NCBI RefSeq assembly: GCF_024137965.1
Contig: NZ_CP099975.1
Location: 3,534,001 to 3,598,000, forward strand
Reading direction: 5' to 3'
Source: Halomonas sp. Y3
Lineage (GTDB): Bacteria; Pseudomonadota; Gammaproteobacteria; Pseudomonadales; Halomonadaceae
DNA: 64,000 nucleotides
The notes below the pieces were generated by a model. That model was not told the DNA's origin. It did not search any database and saw only the letters and a program-made list of their open reading frames with translations. Shown piece by piece: positions 9,131 to 19,852 of the stretch (its first letter is position 1; each line of letters starts with the position of its first letter). A program made the position numbers and the translations under genes.

Positions 9131-12100
9131 TCAGCGGTACTTGAGCCGCACCCCGTCCTGCCCCTGCACCTCGCGCAGGCGGATCAGCAGCTCGTCGGTG
9201 GGCGCGACCCTCCAGTCCGCGTCGAGCTCCAGCCAACCGGCGGCCTCGGCATTGCGGTAGCGCAGGCGCACCGGCAGACCCTCGGCGTTGCGGTGGGGCT
9301 CCAGGCTCTCGCGCAGGGAGTCCACCAGCCGGCCGTTGATGGCTGCCCCGTCCAGGGAGAGCTCCACCGCCTGGCCGTAGCGGGTGCGCGCCGCCACCAT
9401 GGGGGTGACCTCCTTGCCGCGCAGGCGCAGCCCTCCCGAGTAGTCGTCGGAGGAGACCTCCCCCTCCACGATCAGCACCTGATCGGGTTCGAGCTGACCG
9501 CGCAGCTGGTCATAGAGCTCGCCGAACAGCGACGCCTCGATGCGTCCGGTGCGGTCGTCCAGGGTCAGGAAGGCCATGGTGTCACCGCGCTTGGACTTCA
9601 TGGTGCGCATGCCCACCACCAGGCCGGCGACCCGCTGGGGCTCACGCGACGGCTTGAGGTCGCTGATGCGGGTGGAGACGAAGCGCGCAAGCTCACCCTC
9701 GTACTCGTCGATGGGGTGGCCGGTCAGATAGAGCCCCAGGGTCTCCTTCTCGCCGGCCAGACGCTCCTTGTCGGTCCACTCCCGCACCCCGAGATAGTCG
9801 GCATAGACATCGCCATCCGCCCCGGCATCGTCGACGAAGGCCTCGCCGAACATGTCCATCATGCCCAGGTTCTGGTTGGTCTGGCTCTGGGCGGCGGCCT
9901 TGAGGGCATCCTCCAGCGCCGCCGCCAGCACGGCGCGGTTGGGGCCGAGGGTGTCCAGGGCGCCGGAGCGGATCAGCGCCTCCAGGGTGCGCTTGTTCAT
10001 CCGCTTGGGGTCGACGCGGCGGCAGAAGTCGAAGAGGTCCTGGAAGGGGCCCTCCGCCTCCCGGGCCTCGACGATGGCCCCGATGGGCCCCTCGCCCACG
10101 CCGCGGATGGCGCCGAGGCCGTAGACCACCCGGGCCTGGTCATCCACGGTGAACTTGTAGCCGCCCACGTTGACGTCCGGCGGCGTGACGGTGAGCCCGA
10201 GGTTGCGGCACTCCTCGATCAGCGGCACCACCTTGTCGAGGTTGTCCATCTCGGTGGAGATCACCGCCGCCATGAAGGGGCCAGGATAGTGCGCCTTCAG
10301 CCAGGCCGTCTGATACGAGACCAGCGCATAGGCCGCCGAGTGGGACTTGTTGAAGCCGTAGCCGGCGAACTTCTCCACCAGGTCGAAGATGTTGCCGGCG
10401 AGCTCCTTGTCGATGCCGTTGGCCGCGCACCCCTCCATGAAGCCCGCGCGCTGCTTGGCCATCTCCTCGGGCTTCTTCTTGCCCATGGCGCGGCGCAGCA
10501 TGTCGGCCTGGCCCAGGGTATAGCCCGCCAGCACCTGGGCAATCTGCATCACCTGCTCCTGATAGAGGATGATGCCGTAGGTGGGCTCCAGCACCGGCTT
10601 GAGCCACTCGTGCTGGTAGTCCGGGTGGGGGTAGGAGATCTCGGCGCGGCCGTGCTTGCGGTTGATGAAGTCGTCCACCATGCCCGACTGCAGCGGGCCG
10701 GGGCGGAACAGGGCCACCAGGGCGATCATGTCGTCCAGCGAATCGGGCAGCAGGCGCTTGATCAGCTCCTTCATGCCGCGGGATTCGAGCTGGAAGACCG
10801 CCGTGGTCTCGGCGCGCTTGAGCATCTCGAAGGTGGGGGCGTCGTCCAGCGGGATGCTGTCGATATCCAGCGGCCCCTGCCCCTCCACGGCACGCACCTT
10901 GTCGACCATCTCAAGTGCCCAGTCGATAATGGTCAGGGTGCGAAGGCCCAGGAAGTCGAACTTGACCAGGCCCGCGTCCTCGATGTCGTTCTTGTCGAAC
11001 TGCACGACGAGCCCGGTGCCATCCTCGTCGCAGAGCAGCGGCGAGAAGTCGGTCAGCTTGGTGGGGGCGATCACCACGCCCCCGGCGTGCTTGCCGGTGC
11101 CGCGGGTGATGCCCTCGAGCTTGAGCGCCATCTCCCAGATCTCGGCGGCCTCGTCGTCGTTCTCGACGAACTCCTTGAGGGCCGGCTCCGCCTCGATCGC
11201 CTTGGCCAGCGTCATGCCCACCTCGAAGGGGATCAGCTTGGAGAGCTTGTCGCCCAGCGAATAGGGGCGCCCCTGGGCCCGGGCCACGTCACGCACCACC
11301 GCCTTGGCCGCCATGGTGCCGAAGGTGACGATCTGGGAGACGGCGTTGCGGCCGTAGCGGTCGGCCACATACTCGATCACCCGGTCACGCTTCTCCATGC
11401 AGAAATCGACGTCGAAGTCGGGCATCGAGACCCGCTCGGGGTTGAGGAAGCGCTCGAAGAGCAGGTCGTAGCCGATGGGGTCCAGATCGGTGATCTTCTG
11501 GGCGTAGGCCACCAGGGAGCCGGCGCCGGAGCCGCGGCCGGGGCCCACCGGGACGTCGTTGTCCTTGGCCCACTGGATGAAGTCCATCACGATCAGGAAG
11601 TAGCCGGGGAACCCCATCTGGATGATGACGTCGAGCTCGAAGTCCAGGCGCTCCCGGTAGCGCTGGTCGATCTCGGCATACTCGGCGCCATCGCGGGGGT
11701 AGCGCTCGGCGGGGAAGAGGAAGTCGAGGCGCTCGGTGAGGCCGTCGTGGGAGATCTTGCGGAAGAACTCGTCCTGGGTCATGCCCTCGGGAATCTCGAA
11801 CTCCGGCAGGAAGATCTCCCCCAGGCGCACCTCCACGCTGCAGCGCGCGGCGATCATCACGCTGTTGGCGAGGGCCTCCGGGATATCCGAGAAGAGCTCG
11901 GCCATCTCCTCGGGGCTCTTGAGATACTGCTCCTCGCTGTACTTGCGCTCGCGGCGGGAGTCGTCCAGGGCCCGCCCCTCGCCGATGGCGACCCGGGTCT
12001 CATGGGCCCAGAAGTCCGCCTTCTCGAGGAAGCGGACATCGTTGGTGGCCACCACCGGGGTGCCGCTCTCCAGGGCCAGCTCCACCGAGAGATGCAGGCA

Positions 12101-12637
12101 CTCCTCCTCCAGGGGGCGGCCGGTGCGAGTCAGCTCCAGATAGAAGCGCCCGGGGAAGGCGGCGTTCCACTCCGCGAGCAGCGCACGGGCCTCGTCGCCG
12201 TGGTCGCTGAGCAGGTAGCGGCCCACCTCGCCGTCGCGGCCCCCGGAGAGGGCGATCAGTCCCTCGCTCTGGGCCAGCACCCAGTCGCGCTTCAGCTCGG
12301 CGCGCCCCAGGCGCTGCCCCTCCATCCAGCCCCGGGAGATCAGCTCGGTGAGGTTGCGATAGCCCGTGTCGTTCATGGCCAGCAGGGTCAGCCGGTAGGG
12401 GTGCTCCTCGTCGTGGGGGTTGGCAAGCCAGAGGTCGGCGCCGATGATCGGCTTGATCCCGGCCCCCTGAGCGGCCTTGTAGAACTTGACCAGGCCGAAG
12501 AGGTTGGCCTCGTCGGTCATGGCCAGCGCCGGCATGCCGTGCTCCCCAGCCGCCTTGACCAGCGGCTTGAGGCGCACCAGGCCGTCGACCAGGGAGTATT
12601 CGGTGTGGACGCGGAGATGAACGAAGGGCGTGGTCAT
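9131..12637 (-). CDS. dnaE: DNA polymerase III subunit alpha
   Basis: This is the replicative polymerase catalytic subunit, 1168 residues (E. coli has 1160). The N-terminal PHP domain starts with [15 protein letters not shown]. The catalytic palm contains [14 protein letters not shown] and the metal-binding aspartates in PDFDVDF near residue 405. The C-terminal half carries the beta-binding, helix-hairpin-helix ([10 protein letters not shown]) and OB-fold regions ([17 protein letters not shown]). The frame stays open for 127 codons upstream, but that part overlaps rnhB in another frame. The ATG at 12637 gives the family start and lies 22 bases after the rnhB stop. Confidence 0.97.
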   Translation of the reverse strand: MTTPFVHLRVHTEYSLVDGLVRLKPLVKAAGEHGMPALAMTDEANLFGLVKFYKAAQGAGIKPIIGADLWLANPHDEEHPYRLTLLAMNDTGYRNLTELISRGWMEGQRLGRAELKRDWVLAQSEGLIALSGGRDGEVGRYLLSDHGDEARALLAEWNAAFPGRFYLELTRTGRPLEEECLHLSVELALESGTPVVATNDVRFLEKADFWAHETRVAIGEGRALDDSRRERKYSEEQYLKSPEEMAELFSDIPEALANSVMIAARCSVEVRLGEIFLPEFEIPEGMTQDEFFRKISHDGLTERLDFLFPAERYPRDGAEYAEIDQRYRERLDFELDVIIQMGFPGYFLIVMDFIQWAKDNDVPVGPGRGSGAGSLVAYAQKITDLDPIGYDLLFERFLNPERVSMPDFDVDFCMEKRDRVIEYVADRYGRNAVSQIVTFGTMAAKAVVRDVARAQGRPYSLGDKLSKLIPFEVGMTLAKAIEAEPALKEFVENDDEAAEIWEMALKLEGITRGTGKHAGGVVIAPTKLTDFSPLLCDEDGTGLVVQFDKNDIEDAGLVKFDFLGLRTLTIIDWALEMVDKVRAVEGQGPLDIDSIPLDDAPTFEMLKRAETTAVFQLESRGMKELIKRLLPDSLDDMIALVALFRPGPLQSGMVDDFINRKHGRAEISYPHPDYQHEWLKPVLEPTYGIILYQEQVMQIAQVLAGYTLGQADMLRRAMGKKKPEEMAKQRAGFMEGCAANGIDKELAGNIFDLVEKFAGYGFNKSHSAAYALVSYQTAWLKAHYPGPFMAAVISTEMDNLDKVVPLIEECRNLGLTVTPPDVNVGGYKFTVDDQARVVYGLGAIRGVGEGPIGAIVEAREAEGPFQDLFDFCRRVDPKRMNKRTLEALIRSGALDTLGPNRAVLAAALEDALKAAAQSQTNQNLGMMDMFGEAFVDDAGADGDVYADYLGVREWTDKERLAGEKETLGLYLTGHPIDEYEGELARFVSTRISDLKPSREPQRVAGLVVGMRTMKSKRGDTMAFLTLDDRTGRIEASLFGELYDQLRGQLEPDQVLIVEGEVSSDDYSGGLRLRGKEVTPMVAARTRYGQAVELSLDGAAINGRLVDSLRESLEPHRNAEGLPVRLRYRNAEAAGWLELDADWRVAPTDELLIRLREVQGQDGVRLKYR

Positions 12638-12659
12638 AGGGAGCTCGGGGCTTGGGTGT

Positions 12660-13286
12660 TCAGAACAGCGCCAGCTGGCGCTTGACCGGGGCGAAGGAGC
12701 GGCGGTGCTCCGGCAGCGCGCCGAGGCGCTCCAGGGCGGCCAGGTGCTCCCGGGTCGGGTAGCCCTTGTGGCGGGCGAAGCCGTAGTCGGGATGGCGGGC
12801 GTCGAGGGCCAGCATCTGGGCATCCCGGGCCACCTTGGCGAGTATCGAAGCGGCGGCGATGGCCGGGTGGCGGGCGTCGCCCTTGACCACCGGCTGCCCC
12901 GGCAGATGATGCCCGGGCAGGCGATTGCCGTCCACCAGCAGGTACTCCGCCGCCGGGGCCAGGGCGTCGATGGCCCGGCGCATGGCCAGGTGGGTGGCAT
13001 GATAGATGTTGAGCGCATCCACCTCGGCGGGGCTGGCCTCGGCCACGGCGAAGGCCAGGGCCCGCTCGCGGATCTCGACGTCCAGCGCCTCGCGGCGCCG
13101 GGCGGGGAGCGCCTTGGAGTCGGTGAGCCCCTCGATGGGGCGCGCCGGGTCGAGGATCACCGCGGCGGCCACCACCGCCCCGACCAGGGGGCCGCGGCCC
13201 ACCTCGTCGACCCCGGCCAGGCGCTCGCCGCGATAGTCGACCACCAGGGGCGGCAGCTCCCGGGGAGCGCCTCTCTGCCGGGTCAA
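12660..13286 (-). CDS. rnhB: Ribonuclease HII
   Basis: RNase HII removes ribonucleotides and RNA primers from DNA-RNA hybrids. The protein has 208 residues. The signature [20 protein letters not shown] carries the catalytic Asp-Glu pair, and DGNRLPG and [12 protein letters not shown] hold the later conserved acidic and serine residues. The likely start is TTG at 13286, which overlaps the lpxB stop (TTGA), so translation is probably coupled. The reading frame is open well upstream, but that region is lpxB in another frame. Confidence 0.92.
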   Translation of the reverse strand: MTRQRGAPRELPPLVVDYRGERLAGVDEVGRGPLVGAVVAAAVILDPARPIEGLTDSKALPARRREALDVEIRERALAFAVAEASPAEVDALNIYHATHLAMRRAIDALAPAAEYLLVDGNRLPGHHLPGQPVVKGDARHPAIAAASILAKVARDAQMLALDARHPDYGFARHKGYPTREHLAALERLGALPEHRRSFAPVKRQLALF

Positions 13287-14515
13287 GGCGCCGCCTCCTC
13301 GGCCCGCTCGGGGGCGACGCTCTCGGGCAGCGGCTCGCCGGCCACCAGCGCCTCGATAGCCTCGGCCGCGCGGCGGCTGGCATCGCGCTGCAGGCCTTGG
13401 TGCATCGCCGCGAAGCGCGCCTCCAGGGCGGCTCGGCCCGGGGCATCGTCGAGCAGCGCGCCGAGCCGGTCGGCGATCGTCTCGGGGCTCGCCGCCTCCT
13501 GGATCAGCTCCGGCACCAGGGTCTCCCGGGCGATCAGGTTGGGCAGCGAGATCCACTCGGTCTTGACCAGCCGCCTGGCGAGCCAGTGTGTCGCCGGCGC
13601 CATCCGGTAGGCCACCAGCATCGGCCGGTGGCAGAGCATCGCCTCGAGCGCCGCGGTTCCCGAGGCGAGCAGCACGGCATCAGAGGCCACCATCGCCTCC
13701 CGGGACTGGCCGTCGAGCAGGGTCAGGCGCTCTACCAGCGCGGAGCGTTCAGCAAGCAGCCCCTCCAGTTCGGCGCGGCGCTCGGGCGTGGCCGCCGGCA
13801 CCACGATTTTCAGGTCCGGCCGGGCCGCGCAGAGGCGCTCGGCGGCGGCGAGAAAGGTCTCGCCCAGAAAGCGGATCTCGTTGGCCCGGGAGCCCGGCAG
13901 CAGCGCCAGCACCTCACCCTCGGCGGGCAGGCCCAGCGCCCCACGCGCCGCGAACCGATCGTTCTCGAGGGGCAGCTCGTCGGCCAGCGGGTGGCCGACG
14001 AAGGCCACCGGCACCCGGTGGCGAGCGTAGAAGGCTGCCTCGAAGGGCAGGAAGGTCAGCATGGCATCCACGGACTTCGCGATGCCCTTGACCCGCCCCT
14101 GACGCCAGGCCCAGACGGAGGGGCTGACGTAGTGGGCGGTAGTGAGCCCAGCCTCGCGCAGCTGTCGCTCCAGGCCCAGGTTGAAGTCCGGGGCGTCGAT
14201 GCCGACCATGATATCGGGCCGCCAGGCCAGGGCGTCGGCCCTGAGGGCGCGCCGCACCCGGATCAGCCCCGGCAGGTGCCTGAGCACCTCGACCAGCCCC
14301 ATCACCGAGAGGGTCTCCAGGGGGAAGCGGCTGTCGATGCCCTGCGCGATCATGCGCGGGCCGCCGATGCCGCGGAACTCGACGCCGGGGTGGCGCGCTT
14401 TCAGGGCGCGCATCAGGCCGGCGCCCAGGATATCGCCGGAGAGCTCACCGGCCACCAGATAGACGCGCTTGACGGCCCGCTGCTCGGGCGCCGCCATTTC
14501 CTGGGGATCCACCAT
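13283..14515 (-). CDS. lpxB: Lipid A disaccharide synthase
   Basis: This 410-residue glycosyltransferase (GT19) joins UDP-diacylglucosamine and lipid X into the lipid A disaccharide at the inner membrane. The N-terminal motif [17 protein letters not shown] is diagnostic, followed by GIGGPRM. Later motifs include [23 protein letters not shown] and [10 protein letters not shown], the donor and acceptor binding segments. It starts two bases after lpxA ends and its stop overlaps the rnhB start, within the fabZ-lpxA-lpxB-rnhB chain. Confidence 0.96.
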   Translation of the reverse strand: MVDPQEMAAPEQRAVKRVYLVAGELSGDILGAGLMRALKARHPGVEFRGIGGPRMIAQGIDSRFPLETLSVMGLVEVLRHLPGLIRVRRALRADALAWRPDIMVGIDAPDFNLGLERQLREAGLTTAHYVSPSVWAWRQGRVKGIAKSVDAMLTFLPFEAAFYARHRVPVAFVGHPLADELPLENDRFAARGALGLPAEGEVLALLPGSRANEIRFLGETFLAAAERLCAARPDLKIVVPAATPERRAELEGLLAERSALVERLTLLDGQSREAMVASDAVLLASGTAALEAMLCHRPMLVAYRMAPATHWLARRLVKTEWISLPNLIARETLVPELIQEAASPETIADRLGALLDDAPGRAALEARFAAMHQGLQRDASRRAAEAIEALVAGEPLPESVAPERAEEAAP

Positions 14516-14517
14516 CG

Positions 14518-15285
14518 TCAGCGCACGATGCCGCGGGAGGCGATCTCGATGGAGGCGGCGAAGGCCTCGGTCTCGGGCAGGTCGAAGCGGCTGCGTATCT
14601 GGGATAGCGCCTGCTCCACGGTGAGCCCCTGACGGTAGACCAGCTTGTAGGCCTCGCCCAGAGCGCGCATCGACTCCCTGGAGAAGCCGCGGCGTTTGAG
14701 TCCCACCAGGTTGAGGCCGTGGGCCTGGGCCGGGTTGCCGTTGATCATCACATAGGCCGGAGTGTCCTTGGTGATGATGGAGCCGCCGCCGGCCATGGCG
14801 TGGGTGCCGAAGTGGCAGAACTGGTGCACCGCGGAGAGGCCGCCGAGGATGGCAAAATCGCCGAGCTTGACGTGGCCCGCCAGGGTCACCTGATTGGCCA
14901 GGATGCAGTCGTTGCCGATCACGCAGTCATGGCCCACGTGCACATAGGCCATGAAGAGGTTGCGCGAGCCGATGGTGGTCTCGCCGCGGTCCTGGACGGT
15001 GCCGCGATGCAGGGTCACCCCCTCGCGGATCACGTTGTCGTCGCCCACCACCAGGCGGGTGGGCTCGCCGGCATACTTCTTGTCCTGGCAATCCTCGCCT
15101 ACCGAGGCGAACTGGAAGATGCGGGTTCGCGCCCCCAGCGTCGTGGGCCCCTTGATGACCACGTGAGGACCGATGCGGCTGCCGGGCCCGATCTCCACAT
15201 CGGGACCGATCACCGTGAAGGGGCCCACCTCGACGTCATCGGCGAGGCGCGCGGCGGGATCGACAAGGGCGGTGGGATGGATCAA
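14518..15285 (-). CDS. lpxA: UDP-N-acetylglucosamine acyltransferase
   Basis: LpxA performs the first step of lipid A synthesis, moving a 3-hydroxyacyl chain from acyl carrier protein to UDP-GlcNAc. The 255-residue protein begins [21 protein letters not shown] and consists of hexapeptide repeats forming a left-handed beta helix. The catalytic histidine lies in the region [17 protein letters not shown]-terminal helical domain with [14 protein letters not shown] follows. The start overlaps the fabZ stop by four bases. Confidence 0.97.
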   Translation of the reverse strand: MIHPTALVDPAARLADDVEVGPFTVIGPDVEIGPGSRIGPHVVIKGPTTLGARTRIFQFASVGEDCQDKKYAGEPTRLVVGDDNVIREGVTLHRGTVQDRGETTIGSRNLFMAYVHVGHDCVIGNDCILANQVTLAGHVKLGDFAILGGLSAVHQFCHFGTHAMAGGGSIITKDTPAYVMINGNPAQAHGLNLVGLKRRGFSRESMRALGEAYKLVYRQGLTVEQALSQIRSRFDLPETEAFAASIEIASRGIVR

Positions 15286-15725
15286 GCAACCTTCCTCTCG
15301 GCACAGATGATCTCGGCCTCGCAGGCCAGCTCGCCATCCACGGTAGCATGGCAGGCGAATTTCCAGATGCCCCTCTTCTCGCGGATCACGTCGGCGCGCA
15401 GCTGAAGCTGGTCACCGGGCATCACAGGACGCTTGAAGCGCACGTTGTCGCTGCCCACCAGGTAGTAGACATAGCCATCGGCGGGCAGCTTGTTGACGGT
15501 TTTGAAGCCGAGGATGCCACAGGCCTGGGCCAGCGCCTCCACCACCAGCACGCCGGGCATGATGGGGTGATGGGGAAAGTGCCCATTGAAGAACGGCTCG
15601 TTGATGCTGACATTCTTGTAGGCGACGATGGATTCGCCGAGGCTCAGCTCGGTGACCCTGTCCACCAGCAGAAAAGGATAGCGGTGGGGCAGGTAGTCTC
15701 GAATCTCGTTGATGTCCATTACCAT
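15282..15725 (-). CDS. fabZ: 3-hydroxyacyl-ACP dehydratase FabZ
   Basis: This 147-residue hotdog-fold enzyme dehydrates 3-hydroxyacyl-ACP in fatty acid elongation. The catalytic histidine sits in [14 protein letters not shown] and the catalytic glutamate in [17 protein letters not shown] at 15731 is in frame, but the ATG at 15725 is eight bases from AGAGG and is preferred. Placement between lpxD and lpxA is typical, and the enzyme competes with LpxA and LpxD for 3-hydroxyacyl-ACP. Confidence 0.96.
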   Translation of the reverse strand: MVMDINEIRDYLPHRYPFLLVDRVTELSLGESIVAYKNVSINEPFFNGHFPHHPIMPGVLVVEALAQACGILGFKTVNKLPADGYVYYLVGSDNVRFKRPVMPGDQLQLRADVIREKRGIWKFACHATVDGELACEAEIICAERKVA

Positions 15726-15830
15726 CGTCACAACCTCTGAAGTATCGGGAGCCCCGCCGTCCCGGCGGGTGCGAGCCGACGGCGCGGGCCGTCGGGCAGG
15801 CGGGGGATTATAGCGCCCCGGGCGCGACCC

Positions 15831-16868
15831 TCAACCGTCGCGCCCCTTCTCGAGCCGCGAGAGCCGCTTGGCGATGTCGTCGAGCTGCTTGAAGCGCACC
15901 GCGTTCTTGCGCCACTGGGCGTTCTTCATGGCGCCGGTACCGGAGGAGTAGACCCCGGGCTCGGTGATCGAGTTGGTCACCAGGCTCATGCCGGTGACCT
16001 GGACCCCGTCGCAGATCGTCAGATGGCCGGAGAGCCCCACGCCGCCGCCCAGCATGCAGTGCTTCCCGACCCGGGTGGAGCCGGCGATACCCACGCAGCC
16101 GGCCAGGGCGCTGTGGTCGCCGATCTGCACGTTATGAGCGATCTGTACCTGGCTGTCGATCTTGACGTCGTGGCCGATGACGGTGTCGCCGAGGGCGCCG
16201 CGGTCGATGCTCGAACAGCTGCCCACCTCGACGTCATCGCCCAGTATCACCCCTCCCAGCTGGGCGATCTTGTGCCAGCGCGCCCCGTCGTGGGCGAAGC
16301 CGAAGCCGTCGCCGCCGATCACGCAGCCGCTGTGCAGGATGGCGCGCTGGCCCACCACCACGCCGTGGCAGACGGTGGCGTTGGCGTGGAGCCGGGAGCC
16401 GGCGCCGATGACGCTGTCGGCGCCGACCACGGAGCCGGGCCCGATGATGACGTCATCGCCCAGGGTCACGCCCGCCTCGATGACGGCGCAGGGACCGACC
16501 TCGACACGCGCCCCCAGGCTGGCGGAGGGATCCACCACCGCCGAGGAATGCACACCGGCGGGCTCGCGGCCCGCTAGGGGATCGAAGAGCCGCGACAGGG
16601 CCGCATAGCCGAGATAGGGGTTGTCGAGCTCGAGGCGCGCCGTGGGGCAGGTCTCGCCATGCTGCGGATGGAGCAGCACGGCCGCGGCCCGAGCCTCCGG
16701 CAGGTCCTTGAGATAGGCGCGGTTGGCCAGGAAGGCCACTTGATCCGGGCCGGCTTCCTTGAGGGTGGAGAGGCCGACGATTCGCCGGTCGGCGTCTCCG
16801 ACCAGTCGAGCTCCCAGGCGTTCGGCCAGTTCACCCAGGGTGTAGACAGGAGAGTTGCGTCGCGTCAT
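15831..16868 (-). CDS. lpxD: UDP-3-O-acylglucosamine N-acyltransferase
   Basis: LpxD adds the second 3-hydroxyacyl chain in lipid A synthesis. The 345-residue protein has the N-terminal uridine-binding domain ([17 protein letters not shown]), then a long left-handed beta helix of hexapeptide repeats, and a C-terminal helix ([18 protein letters not shown]). The segment [18 protein letters not shown] matches the catalytic region of the family. It follows skp after 13 bases. Confidence 0.96.
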   Translation of the reverse strand: MTRRNSPVYTLGELAERLGARLVGDADRRIVGLSTLKEAGPDQVAFLANRAYLKDLPEARAAAVLLHPQHGETCPTARLELDNPYLGYAALSRLFDPLAGREPAGVHSSAVVDPSASLGARVEVGPCAVIEAGVTLGDDVIIGPGSVVGADSVIGAGSRLHANATVCHGVVVGQRAILHSGCVIGGDGFGFAHDGARWHKIAQLGGVILGDDVEVGSCSSIDRGALGDTVIGHDVKIDSQVQIAHNVQIGDHSALAGCVGIAGSTRVGKHCMLGGGVGLSGHLTICDGVQVTGMSLVTNSITEPGVYSSGTGAMKNAQWRKNAVRFKQLDDIAKRLSRLEKGRDG

Positions 16869-16881
16869 CGGAACCGGGCCT

Positions 16882-17364
16882 TCACAGCATGGTATTGAGG
16901 ATCTGAGTCAGCTCGGAGGTCAGGTCCTGCAGCGGCTGCTCCGAGTGCAGCACACCCATGGGCTCCACCAGCACCTTCACGCTGTGGCGGGTGATCAGCT
17001 GATCCACGGACCGCTCCAGATGTGGCTCGGCGCGCTGCAGGAACTGCTGCTCGGCCTGCTGGCGCGCCTGCATGATCTCGCTCATCAGCTGGTTGAGCTC
17101 GCCCACCTTGCGGTTGGCCTCCTGCCGCTCGCTGTCGGTGAGGCTGCCGGCGCGCTGCTGCAGGGCGTTCAGCTCCTGTTCCAGGGACTGGGCCTGGCGC
17201 TGCTGGCTGCCCACCCGGCTATCCAGCTCATCCATGGAGCGCTGGGCGGCGTCGGTCTCGAGCAAGGCGCGGCGCCAGTCGAGCATGGCGACGTCGGCCG
17301 CCTGGGCGGGCAGAGCCAGCAGCATCAGCAGGGCGAGGCCGAGGGCGGCGGTCAATCTACGCAT
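16882..17364 (-). CDS. skp: Periplasmic chaperone Skp/OmpH
   Basis: This 160-residue periplasmic holdase keeps unfolded outer-membrane proteins soluble on the way to the Bam complex. A Sec signal peptide ends in LALPAQA, with predicted cleavage near residue 22. The mature part is dominated by Gln/Glu-rich coiled coil ([20 protein letters not shown]), as expected for the tentacles of the trimer. It lies between bamA and lpxD, the family's usual place. Confidence 0.9.
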   Translation of the reverse strand: MRRLTAALGLALLMLLALPAQAADVAMLDWRRALLETDAAQRSMDELDSRVGSQQRQAQSLEQELNALQQRAGSLTDSERQEANRKVGELNQLMSEIMQARQQAEQQFLQRAEPHLERSVDQLITRHSVKVLVEPMGVLHSEQPLQDLTSELTQILNTML

Positions 17365-17379
17365 CTCTCACTCCTTGAA

Positions 17380-17397
17380 GGGCCGCCCTTGCGGCCC
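17380..17397 (-). terminator. Hairpin between bamA and skp
   Basis: GGGCCGC and GCGGCCC form a 7-base stem with a four-base loop between bamA and skp. No T-run follows, so it may trim or stabilise the message rather than end it. Confidence 0.3.
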
Positions 17398-17423
17398 GGC
17401 AGCGGTATGGGATCACGCCAGGG

Positions 17424-19763
17424 TCAGAAGGTCTGCCCCAGGGAGAACTGGAAGAACTGGGTGTCATCACCCGACTCGTCGTTGATCGGCTCGGCGATGC
17501 TGAAGGTCAAGGGCCCCACCGGCGTCAGCCAGGAGAGCCCCACGCCGACGCTATAGCGCAGGTCGCCCAGATCCACTCCGGAGCTGCAGTTCGAGGTACC
17601 GGTCTCGGTGGCATAGCAGTCGGTGAGGAAGGTATTGCCCGCATCCAGGAAGAGCGAGGTCTGCAGGGAGCGGCGGTCCTCGATAAAGGGCAGCGGGAAG
17701 AGCAGCTCGGCGCTCCCCTGCACCAGCACGTTGCCCCCCAGGGTGCGGTCGCGCCCTCCGGAGGGTGGCGGCGTGGTGCGCTGTCCCAGGGTGTTGGCGG
17801 TGAAGCCGCGCACCGAGCCGAGGCCCCCGGCATAGAAGTTTTCATAGAAGGGGTAGGGATCGCTGCCCACCGAGTCGGCGTACCCCAGCTCGCCGCTGAA
17901 TTTGAGCGCCCAGTCGTGATTGTCGTTGAGCGGGAAGAGCTGACGGGCCTGGGCGCGCAGCTTGTAGTACTCGGCGTCGCTGCCGGGCACCGCGGTCTCC
18001 AGCGACAGGCGCTGATAGTTGCCGGCGGTGGGCATGATGCCGCGGTTGAGGTTGTTGCGAGTCCAGCTGGCGGTCAGCTTGAGGCTCTGGGCATCTTCGC
18101 CCTGGTCCTCCACGTACTGCTGGATCTCCTGGGCGGTGTCGCGATAAGTCTTGACCGTCAGGTCCTCCACCGCGGCGCCGAAGTTGAGACGGGTGATCTC
18201 GTTGATCGGGTAGCCGAAGTTGATCCCCGCGCCGTAGGCGTCGGTGGAGTAGGTGGAGATATCGGAGTCCTCGTAGTCGGTCTCGCGGTAGTAGAAGTTG
18301 TAGCCGCGGGAGATGCCGTCGAGGGTCCAATAGGGGTCGGTGAAGCCGAAGTTGACGCTAGTGAAGGTGTCGCTACGCTGAGCGCCGATGTTCACCCGGT
18401 TGCCGGTGCCCAGGAAGTTGGTCTGGGAGAGGCCCAGACCGTAGATGACCCCGGCGCTCTGGGAGAAGCCGACGCTGGCGGAGATGGAGCCGGAGGGCTG
18501 CTCCTCCACGGTATAGGTGACGTCGAGCTTGTCCGGCTCGCCGGCCACCGGACGCGTCTCCACGTCCACCTGGCGGAAGAAGCCGAGGCGCTCCAGGCGC
18601 TGGCGGGACTGCGTGATCGACTGGGTCGAGGCCGGCGCCCCCTCCAGCTGGATCATCTCGCGGCGCAGCACCTCGTCCTGGGTGGTGGTATTGCCGATGA
18701 ACTCGATGCGGCGCACATAGGCGCGGCGGCCGGCATCGACCCGGAACGCCAGGTCCACGGTGTCGCCCGAGGCGGAGACCTCGGGAATGCCGTCCACGTT
18801 GGCGAAGGCGAAGCCCTCGGCGCCGAGGCGCGCGCGCAGCGCCTCGGAGGAGGCGGTCACGTCGCTGCGAGAGAAGACCTCCCCGGACTCGACCCGCAGC
18901 AGCTCTCGGGCCTCCCGCTCGCTGATCTGCAGGTCGCCCACGAAGCGCACGTCGCCGATGCGGTACTGGCGACCCTCGTCGACGTTGACGGTGATGAAGA
19001 TCTGCGACTTGTCGGGGGTGATCGAGACCTGGGTCGACTCCACGTTGAAGTTGACGTAGCCGCGATCCAGGTAGAAGGAGCGCAGGCGCTCCAGGTCGCC
19101 GGCCAGGGCCTCACGAGAGTACTCGTCACGGGAGAACCAGCCGAAGATGCGACCGGGGCGATCGTTGAGCTCGAAGACGTCGCGCAGGGTGTCGTCGTCG
19201 AAGGCGCGGTTGCCGACCAGGTTGATCTGGCGGATGCGCGCCACGGCACCCTCGTTGATCTCGACGTCGACCTGTACGCGGCCCTCGTCGATCTCGCGCA
19301 CGCTGGTCTCGATGCTGGCACTGTAGCGCCCCTGGCTCTGGTAGACGCCCTCCAGCTCACGCTGGATCTCGTCCAGGGTGGAGAGCTGGAGCACCTCACC
19401 TTCGGCCAGGCCTGCCTGACGCAGCCCCTGGCGCAGTTCCTGGTCGCCGATGCGGCGGTTGCCGGAGATATTGAGACGGCTGATGGTGGGTCGCTCCACC
19501 ACCTGGATGATCAGCACGTCGCCGTCCCGGGCGAGACGGATATCCTCGAACATGCCAGTGGCGAAGAGGCTGCGGGTGGCCTCGGCCAGTTCCCGCTCGT
19601 CGACGCGATCGCGAGCGCTGACAGGAAAGGCGTTGAAGACAGAAGCGGCAGAGACCCGCTGCAGGCCTTCCACACGAATGTCCGAAACCTCGAAGGGTTG
19701 TGCCTGGGCCGTCCCGGCCCCGACGAGCAGCAGCGCTGCCAGTCCGATGGTCTTGATTCTCAT
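17424..19763 (-). CDS. bamA: Outer membrane protein assembly factor BamA
   Basis: BamA is the Omp85-family core of the machine that folds beta-barrel proteins into the outer membrane. The 779-residue precursor has a signal peptide ending in GTAQA (cleavage near residue 21), five POTRA domains over roughly residues 22-420, and a 16-strand barrel. The barrel has the conserved loop motif GSVRGFTANTLG and ends in a phenylalanine (SLGQTF), the usual recognition end. The ATG at 19763 was chosen because it begins the signal peptide. A separate Sigma70-like promoter lies just upstream. Confidence 0.97.
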   Translation of the reverse strand: MRIKTIGLAALLLVGAGTAQAQPFEVSDIRVEGLQRVSAASVFNAFPVSARDRVDERELAEATRSLFATGMFEDIRLARDGDVLIIQVVERPTISRLNISGNRRIGDQELRQGLRQAGLAEGEVLQLSTLDEIQRELEGVYQSQGRYSASIETSVREIDEGRVQVDVEINEGAVARIRQINLVGNRAFDDDTLRDVFELNDRPGRIFGWFSRDEYSREALAGDLERLRSFYLDRGYVNFNVESTQVSITPDKSQIFITVNVDEGRQYRIGDVRFVGDLQISEREARELLRVESGEVFSRSDVTASSEALRARLGAEGFAFANVDGIPEVSASGDTVDLAFRVDAGRRAYVRRIEFIGNTTTQDEVLRREMIQLEGAPASTQSITQSRQRLERLGFFRQVDVETRPVAGEPDKLDVTYTVEEQPSGSISASVGFSQSAGVIYGLGLSQTNFLGTGNRVNIGAQRSDTFTSVNFGFTDPYWTLDGISRGYNFYYRETDYEDSDISTYSTDAYGAGINFGYPINEITRLNFGAAVEDLTVKTYRDTAQEIQQYVEDQGEDAQSLKLTASWTRNNLNRGIMPTAGNYQRLSLETAVPGSDAEYYKLRAQARQLFPLNDNHDWALKFSGELGYADSVGSDPYPFYENFYAGGLGSVRGFTANTLGQRTTPPPSGGRDRTLGGNVLVQGSAELLFPLPFIEDRRSLQTSLFLDAGNTFLTDCYATETGTSNCSSGVDLGDLRYSVGVGLSWLTPVGPLTFSIAEPINDESGDDTQFFQFSLGQTF

Positions 19764-19811
19764 GCAGTCGATTCGCTCGCGTTGATCTGCCAAACCTGTC
19801 CAGACAGGCAC

Positions 19812-19839
19812 CTTATACATTTGTGCGGCTCGCTGACAA
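19812..19839 (-). promoter_or_regulatory. Strong candidate Sigma70 promoter for bamA
   Basis: On the minus strand TTGTCA (19834-19839) and TATAAG (19812-19817) are spaced by 16 bases, each matching consensus at 5 of 6 positions. It would start about 40 bases before the bamA ATG and let bamA-skp-lpx be transcribed apart from rseP. Confidence 0.6.
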
Positions 19840-19852
19840 GACGAAGGGCCGC

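Noticed and set aside
8063..12685. A 1540-codon open frame on the plus strand
   Set aside because: It is antisense to accA and dnaE. The composition is that of a mirror frame, and both real genes are unmistakable.
12638..13018. N-terminal extension of DnaE
   Set aside because: This part overlaps rnhB in another frame, and the PHP domain begins exactly at the ATG at 12637.
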